This document shows positions 48,701 to 52,469 of a DNA stretch of 64,000 nt, piece by piece; within the stretch, counting starts at the first letter, position 1, and the number at the start of each line of letters is the position of its first letter. Below the pieces are notes generated by a model. That model was not told the origin of the DNA. It searched no databases and saw nothing but the letters and a program-made list of their open reading frames with translations. This DNA is from Berberis thunbergii (Eukaryota > Streptophyta > Magnoliopsida > Ranunculales > Berberidaceae), in the NCBI GenBank assembly GCA_003290165.1, contig QNQO01009210.1:164174-228173 (forward strand), written 5' to 3'. The translations under genes and the position numbers were made by a program.

Positions 48701-49299
48701 ACATTCAGCACCTAAAAACAAAGGTCCTCTAAGTACATAAAAAAGGCCCTCTAAGCACATAAAAACAGTTCTGATTCAGCTGGTTCAGAACTTCTAACTC
48801 TTAGTTTCTAAGAACTTAAAAATAAAAAGGCCCTCTAAGTAACTTAATAATAATAATAATAATAATAAATAATAAAAAGGTAGCAGAGAGAAACCTTAAA
48901 CACCTTATCAGATTGTCCTCTTAGGGCATCTATGTAGCGAAAAGTGAACCATCTCCCAAGCGAAGTAGATATTTGAAGAAGACGACGAAAGATAAGAAAA
49001 GGTTTCCTCCTATAAATGGCAGAGATTTTGATGAGGTTGTAGTCTAAGAAAGCCTCGTCCTCGGAATTAGAATTACTTGTTCCTTGTTGTTCAAACACAT
49101 ATCCTGAATACTTGGTGAATGTATCGACTTCACGAGCAGGAGGAGGAGCTGTCGCAGCAGCGGAGACAAGTAAGTTTCTCGAGCTTTGAAAATGGAAAAT
49201 TGAAATCTTTTTCTTCTTACTGGGGCCAAAAAGATGATCGGAAGAAGAGGAGGAGAGACTACATTTGAGTTTTAGTAAAAATGGAGGATGAAGCAACAT
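3717..49299 (-). CDS. Plastid ABC1-family atypical kinase (ABC1K3-like), 16 exons visible, 3' end off window
   Basis: Sixteen exons join into 539 codons without a stop: 49299-48895, 47730-47686, 38344-38306, 30146-29976, 29839-29687, 29594-29559, 28952-28909, 23280-23190, 23074-23033, 22891-22783, 14061-13947, 13846-13797, 13673-13595, 4211-4161, 4004-3863, 3761-3717. All introns seen are GT-AG and phases agree. Family hallmarks are present: KIAQ (K154-Q157, the KxGQ position), alanine-rich AAASLGQ (214-220), VAVK with K236, catalytic HADPHPGN (359-366, D361) and DFG (379-381). Known for the family: ABC1K proteins sit in chloroplasts, often plastoglobules, and affect prenyl-lipid (tocopherol, plastoquinone) metabolism and chlorophyll turnover. 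The Ser-rich N-terminus fits a transit peptide (inferred). Relatives are, from memory, about 700 residues, so some 150 C-terminal residues are missing. The intact frame suggests a working gene despite very large introns. The exact paralog is uncertain. Confidence 0.93.
3863..4004 (-). CDS. ABC1K exon 15
   Basis: Residues 477-524: (S)[16 protein letters not shown] ... [15 protein letters not shown] ... LLYK. Highly conserved C-lobe region of ABC1K proteins. Acceptor ATCAG, donor GTGGAT. Confidence 0.95.
4161..4211 (-). CDS. ABC1K exon 14
   Basis: Residues 460-476 plus two bases of 477: (M)[16 protein letters not shown]. Acceptor AACAG, donor GTAATG. The Copia LTR border at 4257 lies only 45 bp from this acceptor, so the branch point must sit in the 45-bp gap or inside the LTR. 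Confidence 0.94.
4257..4480 (+). repeat. Copia 5' LTR
   Basis: Begins TGTGGGAAAACATGATTAG and ends TTTCTGTCA, just before the primer-binding site. GTATATATATACAGCC near 4420 is a likely TATA region. Confidence 0.85.
4725..5586 (+). pseudogene. Copia gag remnant with zinc knuckle
   Basis: Starts at ATG 4725 ([10 protein letters not shown]...). It reads [18 protein letters not shown], the typical UBN2/Copia gag start. The frame shifts near 5000, then [12 protein letters not shown] and LWQELDHYR continue to about 5440. After a stop near 5517, another frame shows [14 protein letters not shown], a CCHC knuckle with Gly replaced by Ala. At least one frameshift and one stop, so not functional. Confidence 0.85.
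5711..6250 (+). pseudogene. Copia protease and pre-integrase remnant
   Basis: [13 protein letters not shown] holds the DSGA active site of Copia aspartic proteases; [15 protein letters not shown] follows, as usual. The GAG-pre-integrase linker (DRLYYIE) is readable before the frame breaks near 6250. Confidence 0.88.
6327..6812 (+). pseudogene. Copia integrase core remnant, fused into the 3' LTR
   Basis: [17 protein letters not shown] and QNGVAERKN give the D, D and E positions of the integrase core. After STQAFLFQ the frame enters the 3' LTR at about 6775. That junction marks the loss of reverse transcriptase, RNase H and the polypurine tract. Confidence 0.9.
6775..7011 (+). repeat. Copia 3' LTR
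   Basis: Pairs with 4257-4480; the main difference is about 14 extra bases near the end (AGCAGAAAATTATTTCTC). Followed by the ATATA duplication. Several substitutions between the LTRs indicate an old insertion. Confidence 0.85.
7325..8475 (-). mobile_element. TIR element, ACACG-rich ends (family copy 1)
   Basis: The left end GATGCACAGACTCGGATACG matches, inverted, the right ends at 39985 and 44860. The right part (8340-8470) is full of GTGTCGG/ACACGT phrases as at 43440-43630, with GGTCCAGACACG blocks. So it is the same family as 39340-39990 and 43409-44861, in opposite orientation. The interior (8050-8220) is CT-rich and resembles a transcript leader. Type inferred as Mutator-like from copy 3. 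Confidence 0.65.
8476..9313. other. Intron 13 sequence, nothing recognised
   Basis: AT-rich, without convincing coding signal or repeats shared with other parts of the window. Confidence 0.4.
9314..10231. mobile_element. Non-autonomous hAT element with 8-bp target duplication
   Basis: Ends CAAGGGGGGATC and, inverted, CAGGGGCGGAGC, the common hAT terminus in plants. Flanked by CTTAGAGT (9306-9313) and CTTGGAGT (10232-10239), 7 of 8 bases equal. The 918-bp interior has CT-rich blocks (9500-9720) followed by GA-rich blocks (9890-10130) and no transposase. Confidence 0.88.
10232..10965. other. Intron 13 sequence between transposons
   Basis: No coding signature or repeat recognised. Confidence 0.4.
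10966..12876 (+). mobile_element. Small non-autonomous LTR retrotransposon
   Basis: Direct LTRs at 10966-11206 and 12643-12876 start TGATGTAATTGG. GTGTA precedes the left LTR (10961-10965) and follows the right (12877-12881), a fitting 5-bp duplication. TGGTATCAGAGCC at 11209 is a primer-binding site. The interior encodes only decayed gag-like pieces: [18 protein letters not shown] near 11480, and [20 protein letters not shown] near 12330. No protease, integrase or reverse transcriptase seen. Confidence 0.85.
12882..13594. other. Intron 13 sequence next to exon 13
   Basis: 12882-13500 is less AT-rich than its surroundings but I recognise no gene or element in it. Confidence 0.35.
13595..13673 (-). 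CDS. ABC1K exon 13
   Basis: Residues 434-459 plus two bases of 460: (G)[17 protein letters not shown] and SGNLGRT then M split. The only donor that keeps phase with exon 14 is GTACGC at 13594-13589. The 9.4-kb intron 13 follows, holding hAT, TIR, Copia and small LTR elements. Confidence 0.92.
13797..13846 (-). CDS. ABC1K exon 12
   Basis: Residues 417-433 plus one base of 434: (G)[16 protein letters not shown](G). Flanked by 100- and 123-bp introns. Acceptor CTTAG, donor GTTTGG. Confidence 0.94.
13947..14061 (-). CDS. ABC1K exon 11 (DFG motif)
   Basis: Residues 379-416 plus two bases of 417: (D)[14 protein letters not shown] ... LAKDFVTL. The DFG metal-binding Asp is split by the 8.7-kb intron 10, which holds a Gypsy element and another LTR element. 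Acceptor CTAG, donor GTATGA. Confidence 0.96.
14501..14663 (+). mobile_element. tRNA-derived SINE with target duplication
   Basis: A box TAGCTCAATGG (14515-14525) and B box GGTTCGAACC (14559-14568) are spaced as in a pol III promoter, followed by a unique body and an A-rich tail (TTTAAAAAATAATTAAAAT). AAATTGGTATCAGAG (14486-14500) is repeated as AAATTGGTATTAGAG at 14664-14678, a 15-bp duplication with one change. The insertion split the LTR element's primer-binding site. Confidence 0.9.
15296..15770. mobile_element. Possible non-autonomous element with GATTAATCGG motifs
   Basis: GGGATTAATCGAGATTAATCGG near 15340 and TCGATTAATCGG plus AATTAATCAGCG near 15630-15730 frame ~470 bp of AT-rich sequence. 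The motif clusters at both ends look terminal, but I could not fix borders or a target duplication. Confidence 0.4.
16261..17362. other. Intron 10 sequence, nothing recognised
   Basis: Includes a minus-strand open stretch (16651-16899) without a known motif. No splice-compatible ABC1K sequence. Confidence 0.4.
17363..18067 (+). repeat. Gypsy 5' LTR with internal ~60-bp repeats
   Basis: TATA-like CTATAAATAG at about 17810. Just upstream, 17645-17800 holds three degenerate copies of a unit containing CAGATCACT..CTCATCTGCCA. The 3' LTR has about two copies. Such repeats before the TATA box may be promoter repeats (inferred). Confidence 0.75.
18305..19721 (+). pseudogene. Gypsy gag remnant
   Basis: 18305-18733 opens [12 protein letters not shown] and has four HSRLG/FSRLG repeats. 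18933-19259 has [19 protein letters not shown] and [12 protein letters not shown], the Retrotrans_gag start. A TAG at 19257 interrupts it, and 19260 onward continues [19 protein letters not shown] and [19 protein letters not shown]. Order and content are typical of Gypsy gag; the stops show it is inactive. Confidence 0.85.
20190..20555. repeat. 121-bp tandem repeat, three copies
   Basis: Units share CACTCTCCGTGAGTGG, TTCAATGCATA, GACTACTTAAAT and GTCAGCAGACCACACA. The anchor repeats near 20212, 20333 and 20454, a 121-bp period. It lies in the Gypsy interior, where reverse transcriptase would be expected. Confidence 0.88.
21596..22177 (+). repeat. Gypsy 3' LTR, end altered
   Basis: Matches the 5' LTR up to ACCTTG.GCAGATT, then diverges; about 100 bp of the 5' LTR end have no match. 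TATA-like CTATAAATAG at about 22001. Confidence 0.8.
22178..22782. other. Intron 10 sequence before exon 10
   Basis: No recognised feature; AT-rich. Confidence 0.4.
22783..22891 (-). CDS. ABC1K exon 10 (catalytic loop)
   Basis: Residues 343-378 plus one base of 379. It contains [15 protein letters not shown], the catalytic loop of ABC1 kinases (D361, N366). It ends GKLAYL-G, where the final G is the first base of the DFG aspartate codon. Donor GTATGT. Confidence 0.96.
23033..23074 (-). CDS. ABC1K exon 9
   Basis: Residues 329-342, [14 protein letters not shown], phase 0 at both ends. It joins exon 8 as MEWVE-GQKL, a conserved ABC1K stretch. Confidence 0.94.
23190..23280 (-). CDS. ABC1K exon 8
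   Basis: Residues 298-328: (R)[15 protein letters not shown], ending VLVMEWVE. The first base completes the split Arg codon of exon 7. Acceptor ATCAG, donor GTTAGC. Intron 7 before it is 5.6 kb and holds a LINE and an LTR element. Confidence 0.95.
23281..24245. other. Intron 7, left part
   Basis: No coding motif. Near 24085-24185 the 30-bp phrase TTAGTTATTTTAATTTTA.TTGG followed by TGAATTCAAACAA occurs twice, a small local duplication. Confidence 0.45.
24246..25890 (-). mobile_element. Degenerate minus-strand LINE
   Basis: A poly-T run at 24246-24253 fits a LINE poly-A tail on the minus strand. Reading minus, 24640-24740 gives [16 protein letters not shown] and, after a shift, [16 protein letters not shown], the zf-RVT domain. 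25650-25840 gives [20 protein letters not shown] and [15 protein letters not shown], the C-terminal reverse transcriptase region of plant LINEs. Frameshifts are frequent. The part between is rearranged into a palindrome. Confidence 0.8.
24946..25640. repeat. Large inverted repeat (arms ~265 bp, ~160-bp spacer) in LINE
   Basis: Left arm about 24950-25215, right arm about 25377-25640. Shared blocks in inverted order: GGGGAAGCTCCC, AAGAGAACATTAGT, TTGAGAAACCACAACTCTTT, CACATTCCCTTGACCTATCT and TAGTACCTTTATG. Arms differ by substitutions and short indels, the largest a duplicated ACACCAAGCATCCTCCC in the left arm. Confidence 0.9.
25891..26967. other. Intron 7 sequence between LINE and LTR element
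   Basis: 26080-26170 is CT-rich (CTCTCTTTCCATGACTCTC). No coding motif recognised. Confidence 0.4.
26973..28607 (-). mobile_element. Short non-autonomous LTR retrotransposon (minus) with 5-bp duplication
   Basis: LTRs at about 26973-27324 and 28351-28607; GAAAC precedes (26968-26972) and follows (28608-28612). Read on the minus strand, the leading LTR is at right and ends beside TTTAGTATCCAAAGC, a decayed primer-binding site. The interior encodes a gag-like product: [16 protein letters not shown] (28140), [16 protein letters not shown] (27870) and near the end [16 protein letters not shown] (27320). No pol domains. The left LTR is longer because a ~100-bp part is duplicated. Confidence 0.85.
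28028..28330 (-). pseudogene. Gag-like Tyr/Pro-rich reading frame of the short LTR element
   Basis: Lys-rich start ([10 protein letters not shown]) followed by [16 protein letters not shown]. Stops soon after. It is the N-terminal part of the element's only product; function unknown, presumably RNA packaging (inferred). A related but decayed copy lies at 45056-46350. Confidence 0.5.
28613..28908. other. Intron 7 stretch beside exon 7
   Basis: Contains a (TAA)n microsatellite at 28869-28886. Nothing else recognised. Confidence 0.5.
28909..28952 (-). CDS. ABC1K exon 7
   Basis: Residues 284-297 plus two bases of 298: [14 protein letters not shown] then R split across the intron. It follows exon 6 as SLFR-EMDY, the usual order in the family. 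Acceptor TGCAG, donor GTTGGA. The exon is 44 bp. Confidence 0.93.
29232..29400. mobile_element. Short hAT-type MITE with CCTAGGCGG-rich ends
   Basis: Ends CAGTGTTCTAAAATTTGC and, inverted, CAGCGTTCTAAAAATCGG, with GCCTAGGC-type motifs inside. Flanks CTATAAAT and GTATAAAA agree in 6 of 8 bases. 169 bp, inside the 606-bp intron 6. A related fragment is at 34745-34980. Confidence 0.75.
29559..29594 (-). CDS. ABC1K exon 6
   Basis: Residues 272-283, [12 protein letters not shown], phase 0 at both ends; GCAG acceptor, GTATGC donor. Confidence 0.93.
29687..29839 (-). CDS. ABC1K exon 5 (catalytic lysine)
   Basis: Residues 221-271, beginning [21 protein letters not shown]236 in VAVK is the ATP-anchoring lysine. 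It ends KFNTDLQ before a GTATTA donor. Intron 4 is only 136 bp, so exons 4-6 form a compact block. Confidence 0.95.
29976..30146 (-). CDS. ABC1K exon 4 (alanine-rich loop)
   Basis: Residues 164-220, starting [16 protein letters not shown] and ending [11 protein letters not shown]. The AAASLGQ stretch is the alanine-rich nucleotide-binding loop that replaces the glycine loop in ABC1/UbiB kinases. Phase 0 at both ends, with a CTAG acceptor and a GTTCTG donor. Confidence 0.95.
30147..30535. other. Intron 3, part next to exon 4
   Basis: AT-rich, no feature recognised. Confidence 0.4.
30536..34187 (+). mobile_element. Non-autonomous Gypsy-like LTR element with repetitive interior
   Basis: LTRs at 30536-31010 and 33658-34187 start TGTGGACC/TGTCGGACC and end CCCCAACA/CCCAGACA. 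TTGGCGTCATCCGTGGGGAT at 31016 is a Gypsy primer-binding site; GAGAAGGGGCGA before 33658 is the polypurine tract. The interior has no gag or pol that I can read. 31590-33110 is filled with short degenerate phrases such as ACCAACATTGCCCAGACC. Confidence 0.8.
31590..33110. repeat. Degenerate CAACACCGCC-type repeat region
   Basis: Variants of ATCAACAC.GCCCAGAC and AGCACCACCAAGACATA recur every ~20-30 bp for 1.5 kb. One ~110-bp unit (GCTGCACCAGCCAGTACCA...) repeats near 31630 and 31735. Open frames here (for example 32441-32947, Thr/Asn/Ile-rich) follow from the base composition. Confidence 0.75.
34188..34489. other. Intron 3, short unassigned stretch
   Basis: Nothing recognised. Confidence 0.35.
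34490..34765 (+). pseudogene. LINE reverse transcriptase fragment
   Basis: Frames between 34500 and 34750 read [26 protein letters not shown] and, at the end, LGLPTM after NVGTPLVK. This matches the part of plant LINE reverse transcriptase after FADDL, ending with the usual YLGLPL. Stops and frameshifts present. Confidence 0.6.
34745..34980. mobile_element. Fragment of CCTAGGCG-type hAT element
   Basis: GCCTAGCTCGCCTAGACG and GTTGCCTAGGTG cluster at either end of an AT-rich core, like 29232-29400 but larger. Borders uncertain. Confidence 0.45.
35000..36673. other. Unassigned intron 3 sequence
   Basis: Open stretches at 35247-35585 and 35492-35755 on the plus strand have no motif I know. A 19-bp phrase, GTTTCCCAATCTTGAAATT, is repeated near 35310 and 35346. 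Could be an old transposon; origin unknown. Confidence 0.35.
36674..37274. mobile_element. hAT MITE, TAGGGGTGGGCA ends, 8-bp duplication
   Basis: Ends TAGGGGTGGGCA and TGCCCACCCCTA are perfect inverted repeats typical of plant hAT elements. ATTCACAG (36666-36673) and ATTCAGAG (37275-37282) flank it. GC-rich subterminal regions with many CGGGACGGGA/ATCCCGA blocks surround a ~300-bp AT-rich core. 601 bp, non-coding. Confidence 0.93.
37480..38230 (+). pseudogene. LINE C-terminal RNase H fragment
   Basis: [20 protein letters not shown] and [10 protein letters not shown] (37750-37850), then after a shift [16 protein letters not shown]: the plant LINE RNase H (RVT_3) domain. Stops follow, so it is decayed. 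Probably part of one older LINE with the upstream pieces. Confidence 0.7.
37592..37740. repeat. ~54-bp tandem repeat, three copies
   Basis: GGAAGATGGAGAGTTCAT plus the next ~35 bp begins at 37592, 37646 and 37699. The period is 54 then 53 bp, in the LINE fragment just before the RNase H domain. Confidence 0.9.
38306..38344 (-). CDS. ABC1K exon 3 (KxGQ-type motif)
   Basis: Residues 151-163, [13 protein letters not shown], phase 0 at both ends. It carries the ABC1 signature K-x-G-Q region, here KIAQ (Gly replaced by Ala); I recall the same change in the ABC1K3 group. Acceptor TTTGCAG, donor GTAAGT. This 39-bp exon is isolated between introns of 9.3 and 8.2 kb, so automatic gene callers could easily miss it. 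Confidence 0.93.
38345..39339. other. Intron 2 sequence, nothing recognised
   Basis: No coding motif or shared repeat seen. Confidence 0.35.
39340..39990 (+). mobile_element. TIR element, ACACG-rich ends (family copy 2)
   Basis: The right end ...CGTATCCGTGTCCATGCATCC matches the inverted left end of copy 1 and the right end of copy 3, including AATTGTCGAGT after CCTAGTTTTTTG. The left part has GACACGCATCGGATACGTGG and GTGGTCAACATGTCAGACAC. The extreme left end is rearranged, so its start is approximate. The CT-rich centre is at 39660-39800. Confidence 0.6.
39991..40940. other. Intron 2 sequence, nothing recognised
   Basis: AT-rich; no recognisable element borders. Confidence 0.35.
40941..41300. 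mobile_element. Mutator-like MITE, ~360 bp
   Basis: AGGGTTAATTTGCATTTTGG at left and, inverted, AGTTTTTGCATTTGGGTTTA at right, with GTACCAG.TTTGAGTTTG further in. Flanks TATTTTTTT and TATTTTATA agree in 7 of 9 bases, consistent with a 9-bp duplication. The end resembles that of the 234-1288 element. Confidence 0.7.
41301..43140. other. Intron 2 sequence, mostly unassigned
   Basis: A 23-bp phrase beginning GGTTCTGATACAAACTAC occurs twice in tandem near 42075-42122. GAGGCGGGAGGCGAGGTGAG (42575) resembles the CCTAGGCG element family. No gene recognised. Confidence 0.35.
43150..43345 (-). repeat. LTR fragment, same family as 26973-28607
   Basis: TTCAATCAACCACC, AATGGCCTATAGGC and AACCTAACCCTA follow the order of the LTRs at 26973 and 28351. 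The matching interior appears at 45056. Confidence 0.65.
43409..44861 (+). mobile_element. TIR element, ACACG-rich ends (family copy 3), probably Mutator-like
   Basis: The left end AGGATGCACCGACT and the right end GTCCGTGCATCCT are inverted. GTTCCAT lies outside both ends (43401-43407, 44863-44869), part of a probable 9-bp duplication. 43440-43640 is dense in ACACG/GTGTC; 43660-43870 repeats CGATCGACAGAGAG; 44040-44200 is CT-rich. It has TATATATAAAC (43636) and downstream ATGs, so it looks like a promoter and leader picked up from a host gene (inferred). No transposase. Confidence 0.7.
45050..46350 (-). pseudogene. Decayed interior of the short minus-strand LTR element family
   Basis: CATCCTCCCCAGTTGAAGAAGCTC at 45058 matches 27323 onward, the end of the gag-like frame (ELDELLQLG on minus). 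Weak similarity continues (GGTGCCCTCAACTTCCTGAAAA near 45510). The flanking LTR at right is not recognisable. Together with 43150-43345 it is an element interrupted by the TIR element at 43409. Confidence 0.6.
46568..47321. mobile_element. Mutator-like element with 9-bp target duplication
   Basis: TGTGCAGTTAAAAAGGA at left and, inverted, CTATGCAGTTAAAATGGA at right. TCCCAAACC (46559-46567) and TCCCAAACT (47322-47330) flank it, 8 of 9 equal. GTAACGG/CCGTTA motifs are subterminal. The centre (46840-46920) holds a GC-richer segment (CGATCGAACCGCCGGACTG) unlike its surroundings, possibly captured host DNA. Confidence 0.83.
47331..47685. other. Intron 2 sequence next to exon 2
   Basis: No feature recognised. 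Confidence 0.4.
47686..47730 (-). CDS. ABC1K exon 2
   Basis: Residues 136-150, [15 protein letters not shown], phase 0 at both ends. CAG acceptor at 47731-47733, GTATG donor at 47685. It matches the segment just before the KxGQ motif of ABC1 kinases. Confidence 0.92.
48139..48840. mobile_element. Possible hAT-type element in intron 1
   Basis: TTTAGAGTGTTTGTTTTTAG at left and, inverted, CTTAGAGGGCCTTTTTATTT at right; both are followed by AGTTCTGA-type blocks. GGCCCTCTAAG repeats three times near 48725-48840. No certain target duplication. Confidence 0.45.
48846..48874. repeat. (TAA)n microsatellite near the exon 1 donor
   Basis: About nine TAA units, some 20 bp from the splice donor of exon 1. 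Length may vary among individuals. Confidence 0.9.
48895..49299 (-). CDS. ABC1K exon 1 (transit peptide and N-terminal region)
   Basis: Residues 1-135. The ATG at 49299-49297 is the first ATG in this open frame; the frame stays open upstream to about 49350 but without another ATG. The first ~50 residues are rich in Ser, Lys and hydrophobics with few acids (MLLHPPFLL..., SLSSSSSD), typical of a chloroplast transit peptide. Then come [13 protein letters not shown] and [15 protein letters not shown], matching the region before the ABC1 domain in ABC1K3-type proteins. It ends SDKVFK followed by a GT donor (48894). A TAA microsatellite lies about 20 bp into the intron. Confidence 0.9.
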
Positions 49300-49617
49300 T
49301 TCCTTTCCTGAGCTAAGCAAAGATATTAAAAGAGCAGAAGCAAAAAACAAATCACTTTGAGTTCGAATCCCCTCGAGTTCGAAATAAAAGGAATAGACAG
49401 ACTATTAAGCTCCCCTTGGGAAAGAGGAGTGGTCAGAGAAATAGGTTTGCTGCAAAATTGGGAAATGGGATAATACAATTTTTCTTTTTTTCTTAATAGG
49501 ATAATACATGTGGAGTACCCCCCTTACCGAGGAGAAAAAAAATTAAATAAATTAAAAATTAAAATTAAACAAAACTATCAAATGGGCTCCTAAATAGACC
49601 ACTTATCTTTTCAATAA
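49300..49617 (-). promoter_or_regulatory. Presumed ABC1K 5' leader and core promoter region
   Basis: The ~320 bp between the start codon and the transposon border at 49618. No convincing TATA box; CTTTTATTTC (about 49385 on minus) is the nearest candidate. The region's role is inferred only from position. A Mutator-like element sits directly beyond it, so distal promoter elements would have to lie within or past that element. Confidence 0.45.
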
Positions 49618-50853
49618 GGCAACCACTATTCCACACCACCATATATATTGTCTTACACCACCATGTACTTTTTTTTTCTATTAACTCACACCACCCAAAA
49701 ACTGTTTTTGAAAAAAACAAATAACTTTCGACCAATTTAAACCCTCAATTAAGATTCAATTTCAAGCTCATCAAAACACAAAAATTGTAGTACTCTGAGT
49801 AATCTAATAAACACAATTTGAATCACTTGAAAATGTTTTGAAAATAGCAAATTATCGTCATTTTACTAAAGCGCACAAATATGTCCGACAATGAAAACGG
49901 GGGCAGTGTCCCTAACTTTCCGCCAACTTATATACTCAATTATGACAGATTCTCAAGCTTATCAAAACACGAACATTGTAGTAATATGAGTTCTCTAATA
50001 AACACAATTTTAATCACTTGAAAATGTTTTGAAATTAGGAAGTTATGGTCAATTTACTAAAGTCGTGCAAATCTGTCTTGCAATGAAAATGGGGTAGTAT
50101 CCCTGACTTTCAGCCAACTTATATGCTCGATTGAGATCAATTCTCAAGCTCGTCAAAACAAGAAAATTGTAGTACTCTGAGTTATCTAATAAACATAATT
50201 TGAAACACTTGAAAATGTTTTGAAATGAGAAAGTTATGGTCATTTTACTAAAGTCACGCAAATCTGTTCAGAAAAAAAAATCTATTTCTCACCTTTACAT
50301 TGCCTCAGGCGAGGTTTTGTCATTTCCTTGCCTATAACATTGCAAGATTTTTCCAAACCTTCGCATTGATCCAGGCGAGGAAATGGAAAAACCTTGCATT
50401 GTTTCTGGACAACAGTAAATTTTTTGCTGAAAAATTTCTAAAGTTTAACCTTACATTTGTTTAAAAAAATTCTAAGTTGTCTTTTTGTTTTCATTTTTTC
50501 TTATTTTCTGCTATCGTCTTTTAGTGAGACACCATCATGGGTCATTTTTTACCTCTATCATCTCGATCATCCCCATCAATCAAATAAGGGAGAGAGTTGT
50601 GAAGCAATCAAACCAATCAAATGGGAGAGATAGTGGAGCAGCAAGAGAAGGGGGAGAGAAATTGAACCAATCAAATGGGCAAAGATTCGATTAAGGCATA
50701 GAGGGAAATGCGATTTTGAATGGGGGAGAGAGTGGATGCTTGTTTATATTGGTGGTATGGGTGAGCAGTGGTGGTGTGAAAAATAAAGTAGGTGGTGTGG
50801 GAGAGTGTAATGGTGTGAGACAACATATATGGTGGTGTGGAATAGGCGTTGCC
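49618..50853. mobile_element. Mutator-like element with perfect 9-bp duplication and three 191-bp repeats
   Basis: TTTCAATAA occurs at 49609-49617 and 50854-50862, an exact 9-bp duplication. The ends are inverted for ~50 bp: GGCAACCACTATTCCACACC at left, GGCAACGCCTATTCCACACC inverted at right, then CACCATATAT.TTGTCT. Inside, 49730-50270 contains three tandem units of ~191 bp (TTGTAGTA.T.TGAGT at about 49785, 49976 and 50167). No transposase. It lies about 320 bp upstream of the ABC1K start codon. Confidence 0.93.
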
Positions 50854-50862
50854 TTTCAATAA

Positions 50863-52469
50863 AGCTCACCATATTAAAGTTCCACACCAATCATCTAAAA
50901 GAGTTGTCCCAAACCAAATCTCCAACCAAAATTAATAGCATAGCCTCTAACATTCAAACCATATATCGCACTTGCTACCCATTTGAAATCATCCACCTGA
51001 CTTTTGCACAACAAAGAGAGAGAAAATACACCATCCTTGTCATTTTCTACAACCCAACTCTAGAATCCACCCCAACTTTCTTAAGGACTCCAAAGGCTCT
51101 ATGCAACATCCTTTTCAGCCAAAGACTCCTGATTTATACTTTTGAAATTTTGGTTCATAAAAACATCAATTAAGGCATCCATTGTGGTAATATCTTACAA
51201 TTTTGAAATTTAATCCCAATTGATGTGTTCAGATCTTTCATCGCTGATCCCAACGGTATCGAACCTGAAAAAATGAGCAGTGGTTAAGCAAGTGATTAGA
51301 GTATAATTATGCAATTTTACTGCTATATTTCTCCTTACTTTCTTAGCTAGTGCATGTTATTTTTTGTAGTAATTCATGCTTTTGTGGTTTTGTAAGTTGC
51401 TAATAACAGAACTCCAAATAAGAAACTAAACGATGCAAATCAATTTGATTTGGAAAGAATTGGCAAAACAAAGATGTGTACACCAACTAAGAGATCTATG
51501 AGGAATTTATAAAAGGAGATGGAAACAAACTTTTGGAGACCACCCCCGCTCACAAGATTGCAACCACGCAAGCTCACAATCTCTCCATCAGCCTCCATTG
51601 CCCTTTACAGCTCCCAATTGCATATAGATAGCCTATCATCGGCACTGATCGTCATCCCCTTCACAAGCCAACAAAACATCAAGCCACATAAAACCCAATC
51701 GACCCTTTCCATGCCTGATCTCATTTCACCGTCCATCTCATCTCCTAATCTCTTAGTCGATCGCCTCATCTTCTTTTTCGCCTCCTTTTAGATTGCAACA
51801 CTCATAACATACATAGATCGCCAGACATCACACCATACAGTCAATCGTCTCCATCTTCCTCGTGTTCATCATCTCACATCCATCTCTCTCACGTCTGATC
51901 CTCTCTTTTTCTATCGCCTTCATCTTTCACACCTTCTTCGTTGAGAACACAGAACGAAAATAGGATAAGATCATGAAAAAGAATAGGAGAGAGTTAATTA
52001 TCATCTTAGCATTATCTAACTTATGATTCTTGATTAGATATCACGAAAAAAATGGTTTGAAGCGACGTTTTGTTTAATTAAACGAATTTGGGAAAATAAT
52101 AAGGTTAATGCAATGCAGTCACGATTAATCTTGAGCATTGTCCTTCACGAGTTAGTAAGGAAATTTTGGAGTTTAGTTCGTGAGCATATGTTTGGTGTAT
52201 GGAGATAGAACCCTTAGGTAATGTATCATCATCTACTTCCCTCAAGTTTTTATTAGTCTTATAGTAATCTTCTTAGTTATTTTCTTACTTTAAAATTAGA
52301 AAAATCCAATCCCCCGACATTTTTTATTTAGTTTGTTAGTTGTCTTTTAGTTATTTTTAGTGTTAGTTAGCGACCCCTCTAATCCTCGATCTAGAACGAT
52401 CCCTACTTATTATTGACTACGACTACAAAACAGGGTATTAAGTTATATACTAGTAAAATAGTGCATCAA
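50863..52469 (+). repeat. Probable 5' LTR region of the Athila-like element
   Basis: The Athila primer-binding site is at about 52475, so upstream sequence should be LTR. I could not find its left border and no second copy is in the window. CT-rich at 51830-51950. Inferred from position only. Confidence 0.35.

Noticed and set aside
49348..49350. Upstream start for the kinase frame at 49350
   Set aside because: The codon there is TTG; the first ATG in frame is at 49299 and gives a normal transit peptide.
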